NCBI GenBank assembly: GCA_030407315.1
Contig: JALQPE010002590.1
Coordinates: 62,001-126,000 of the forward strand
Length of the DNA stretch: 64,000 bases
Origin: Asparagopsis taxiformis
Taxonomy: Eukaryota; Rhodophyta; Florideophyceae; Bonnemaisoniales; Bonnemaisoniaceae
Direction: 5' to 3'
The notes beneath the pieces were generated by a model, which worked only from the letters and a program-made list of their open reading frames with translations, was not told the origin of the DNA and did not search any database. Below, in pieces: positions 61,324 to 64,000 of this stretch (positions are counted from its first letter, which is position 1; every line of letters begins with the position of its first letter). The position numbers were made by a program, and so were the translations under genes.

Positions 61324-61827
61324 GTCTGCTCGAGGCGAAAGAGCTTCGCCTACGCTGGATTAGATTGCTGATGCGAACCAAAGTGCGTCGGTTGTAGCCA
61401 ATTGCGCTTTGATTACCGTTGAGACTTTGCTGAGCAGCTTTCTGTGTTCAATATAGCACAGCCATAGAGCTGTTCGTTCGTCCGTTAACGATTGCGCGTG
61501 CAGTGTTGGATAAATATTGAGTGAACGACAGCGCGGCAGCATGGAAGCAGGGTACACTTTTAGAAACCGTGGCGCGTGGCTTCCATACCGAAGTAGAATG
61601 GAAGAATCGTAGTTTTTTAAAACGAATAATATCAAAAAAAGTATGAACGAACCTTTTTCAGATCATGGCAAAGTGAAACTTCGACCTCGCCTTAACAGTT
61701 GCGGCGCCTGAGAGTCAAGGTCACGCTGGGGATCAACTTTCTAGTTCATTGCTGATCACCAGTTGGTTGAAGCTTACACGCCAGCGGTAAAAGCCTCTTA
61801 ATTGTATTTGTGCCTTCCAATTGTGAT
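61324..61827. promoter_or_regulatory. Divergent promoter region, ISY1 / peptide deformylase
   Basis: 504 bases between outward-facing starts. AT-rich in the middle (around 61605-61645). No other structure recognised. Confidence 0.45.
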
Positions 61828-62634
61828 ATGCGAAAAGCGAATATGTTGACATTTGCGCTTTGCACAACACGTGCGCTGTCGCAACGAGCTAGTCACACCG
61901 TACCATTATCTTCAAATGTGAGTTGCCACTTCCACACAGCAAGCACCTTCCTAGCGGCAGGCGGGGTCGGGCGTCGGAGAACGCGGTATCTCTCTCCAAC
62001 AATCGCGCGAATGGTAGTCGAGGACACAGTTGTCAAGGCGCCAGAGGAGGAGGAAGTTGACCCGGGCGTAATAGAGGGCACAGATTTGCGAGTTTTGCGC
62101 TATCCTCACCCGCTGCTACGAGCCGCGAACGCCGAGATTGGACCGGATGAATTTGATGATTCGCTGCGTAAAATGGCGCGGGAGATGCTATTGGTGATGT
62201 ATGCGTCGAGGGGGGTTGGACTTGCAGCACCACAGGTTGGAATTAATAAGAGACTGATGGTTTTCAACCCGGATGGAGACTCGAGGAAATTTGTGCAGGA
62301 AGTTGTGCTGGTCAACCCGAAAATTATTGCGTCGTCGAAAAAGACGGACGTAGAGCCGGAAGCGTGTTTGTCATTTCCCGGGATGCGTGGTGACGTGCGA
62401 CGCAATGTTTGGGTCAAGGTTGAAGCGTACCGTTTGAATGGGAAGAAATTTCGAGTGAAATATGAGGGATGGGTGGCGAGAATTTTCCAACATGAATACG
62501 ACCATCTCGAGGGCAAGATGTACATTGACCGATTGGTTAGCGGGGAAGAGGACGAGGCGATAGAGAAGAGATTGGAGGAATTGATCAGTGAATACCGTGC
62601 CGATCCATTTGAGGGTCTGGAGCCAGCAGTGTAG
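61828..62634 (+). CDS. PDF: Peptide deformylase, organellar
   Basis: Removes the N-formyl group from nascent plastid and mitochondrial proteins. 268 residues. The first ~60 (Arg/Ser/Thr-rich, few acidic) are a transit peptide. Metal-site motifs: GVGLAAPQVG at 129-138, EACLS with Cys180, and QHEYDH at 221-226 with the catalytic Glu and metal His residues. The second motif reads EACLS where bacterial enzymes usually have EGCLS. EACLSFPG and the C-terminal RLEELISEYRAD suggest a plastid PDF1B-type enzyme. In-frame ATGs at 61828 and 61843; the first is used. No intron. Confidence 0.93.
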   Translation: MRKANMLTFALCTTRALSQRASHTVPLSSNVSCHFHTASTFLAAGGVGRRRTRYLSPTIARMVVEDTVVKAPEEEEVDPGVIEGTDLRVLRYPHPLLRAANAEIGPDEFDDSLRKMAREMLLVMYASRGVGLAAPQVGINKRLMVFNPDGDSRKFVQEVVLVNPKIIASSKKTDVEPEACLSFPGMRGDVRRNVWVKVEAYRLNGKKFRVKYEGWVARIFQHEYDHLEGKMYIDRLVSGEEDEAIEKRLEELISEYRADPFEGLEPAV

Positions 62635-62769
62635 TCGGGAAATTAAAGCAACAGAAGACAATACACGAAGGGTATCGAAAGTTTACTGCGCAAAAAAACA
62701 AGCTCTGTCCATTCCCTTCCGGAGACTATAGCAAGGTAATACAAAAATAAAGAGGAGCGAATAATGAAT

Positions 62770-63459
62770 CTAAGCAGTCAGGAAATCAATGACGACATCG
62801 AAACAGGCGCCAGTGGAATCAATGAGAGACGGATCGGTGACTTGGGCAAGAACGGCATCCTTCATCGCGGTCAAACCAGTTTTGATGACATCTTGGGGAA
62901 GATCAAGTTCGGCGTAGAGCATTTTGAGCATACCCATGTTATTGGGATGGAGGAAATCTGTGGCAGTAACAGCGACACCATACGAGACGACTCGAAGAAT
63001 GTACCACATATCGTGCCAGATAATATTGGCCACGGTCTCATTTGATTCAAACGACGGGGCGACTTGAAGAATTGCGGCCTTTGCCTTGTCGACAATTTCG
63101 TGCTCCTGCATCTTCATAAGAGCGGCAACGGAGCCACCTGGAAGCATATGTGCATTTGTGGCGAGCTCATCGAGCGGGGTGAAGGATCTGCCGGTATCAT
63201 TCTTACGGAAGAGGGAGCAATGGGTGGCGGTGAAACCGACGCCGGGATGGAAGATGCTCTTGTGTGCGCGGAGATAGGAGAGTAGTTCGGTGGCCTTCTG
63301 GGAGAGCTCTGTTGCCGCGACGGGTTCGGCGGCAATCATACGCACGACATGTGCACGGGCGGGACGAACACGCGGCGCAGCGACTCTCTGCGCGCAGAAG
63401 GAGGTGCGGAGCGGCGATGGGCCGACGACGAAGGAGGATGTTGAGGGTACAAAGGCCAT
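62770..63459 (-). CDS. Phycobiliprotein-fold protein without the bilin cysteine, plastid-targeted
   Basis: 229 residues. The N-terminal ~45 (MAFVPSTSSFVVGPSPLRTSF...) look like a plastid transit peptide, so this is a nuclear gene. The mature part has the phycobilisome globin fold: helices around LLSYLRAHKSIF, then EIVDKAKAAILQ, HDMWYILRVVSYGVAVTATDFL, LKMLYAELDLPQDVIKTGLTAMKDAVL and a closing ACFDVVIDFL, matching allophycocyanin-type helices E-H. The chromophore Cys that in allophycocyanin precedes the DMDYYLR helix is replaced (Ile146/147 in NIIWHDMWYILR). So it cannot bind a bilin through the usual thioether. It could be a core scaffold, a bilin-handling globin or a redox/sensor relic. The first ATG giving a transit-like start is used. 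Confidence 0.8.
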   Translation of the reverse strand: MAFVPSTSSFVVGPSPLRTSFCAQRVAAPRVRPARAHVVRMIAAEPVAATELSQKATELLSYLRAHKSIFHPGVGFTATHCSLFRKNDTGRSFTPLDELATNAHMLPGGSVAALMKMQEHEIVDKAKAAILQVAPSFESNETVANIIWHDMWYILRVVSYGVAVTATDFLHPNNMGMLKMLYAELDLPQDVIKTGLTAMKDAVLAQVTDPSLIDSTGACFDVVIDFLTA

Positions 63460-64000
63460 GATTTGGTGGGAATTGCAACGGGATGGGGAGGAGTACGGGT
63501 CGGGAATGTACAACGGGAGACTCGAGAGGTATAAAAGTTGAGATGAGAGCGGGCTACTTGATGCCAGCTTGCTTTGCAATTTGCAATGAATAGATTTCGG
63601 TGAAGCGCTGGCCGATGGCGGTCGGACGGTAGTGTTGACAGCGTACAATTGTGGCCGGTGGACGCAATGTGCTCTTCGAAAAATTGGATTTTTTTCATTT
63701 GCTTGCGTCTGTTTGCACCGCAGATCGGGATCGCAGTTAGGGTTAGCCATTACCGTCTCCACGTGGAGAAAGTTATCGTGCGTACTTTGCTGCCATCCAC
63801 TCGTTGATTTGTTTTCGACTTGTAAGCCATTCATGCTGGTGCAAAAGCCGCTGTCCGCTAACTTTAAGTAGAAATCTATTGGTAACGTTTTTGATGTCAA
63901 CGGCTTGAAAACTTGAACTCGCGTCGCGGTTTTTCGTCAAAAAAGGTTTTCGCCTTGTTCCCGTTTCAATACTAGCGATGATTCCGGACAACAGAAATGT
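63460..64000. other. Right-end region
   Basis: 541 bases. The nearest part is the promoter of the phycobiliprotein-like gene. The rest shows short frames without motifs; the window ends here. Confidence 0.45.

Overview
This is a nuclear genomic segment of a photosynthetic eukaryote, most likely a red alga. Eukaryote-specific genes fill it: UPF1, a Nup188-type nucleoporin, Ku80, the TFIIA large subunit, ISY1, TIM17, Rab7, MO25, and a ubiquitin-eL40 fusion. Plastid genes are mixed in: FabG, an HCF164-like thioredoxin, CruP, a plastid-type pyruvate dehydrogenase E2, a peptide deformylase, a candidate thylakoid-type kinase, and a nuclear gene for a phycobiliprotein-fold protein with a probable plastid transit peptide. 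That last gene, together with compact and mostly intronless genes, is the main reason to favour a rhodophyte. No species can be named from the sequence alone.

I count 34 protein-coding loci (one a clear pseudogene, one carrying a frameshift), one decayed Tc1-like transposon and three tRNA genes. Only five genes have spliceosomal introns, seven in all. They are 73-98 bp long, with GTAAGT/GTACGT-type donors and, in six of the seven, a TTCTAAC, GACTAAC or CTGAC branch site.

Layout: 1-19 kb holds fatty-acid synthesis (FabG), Nup188, Ku80, HCF164, a broken metallo-beta-lactamase gene, CruP and PRPP synthetase. 19.6-28.4 kb is a dense housekeeping block (UPF1, a TLDc protein, Era, ubiquitin-eL40, an RFTS-bromodomain protein, a START protein). 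28.8-31.2 kb is the least gene-dense part: tRNA-Ala with a probable 12-nt intron in its D-loop, a 1.2-kb Tc1-like relic, and two identical tRNA-Phe genes facing each other. 31.7-48.6 kb carries the kinase, COQ3, TFIIA, serine acetyltransferase, LTA4 hydrolase, TMEM184, a HEAT protein, an ABCC transporter and PDH-E2. 49-64 kb carries a WD40 protein, TIM17, tryptophan dioxygenase, a small basic plastid protein, a trypsin-fold protease with Cys at the nucleophile position, TMEM222, MO25, Rab7, a DUF4050 protein, ISY1, peptide deformylase and the phycobiliprotein-like gene.

There is no operon logic, but neighbours often share short divergent promoters (UPF1/TLDc, Era/ubiquitin, COQ3/TFIIA) or converge tightly. 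TLDc and Era overlap by four bases at their stop codons. The most unusual items are the tRNA-Ala D-loop insert, the phycobiliprotein-like protein lacking the bilin cysteine, the RFTS-bromodomain-CFP1-finger protein, the E2 with two lipoyl and two E3-binding domains, the Cys-for-Ser trypsin-fold protein, and the IR/DR-type ends of the Tc1-like element.
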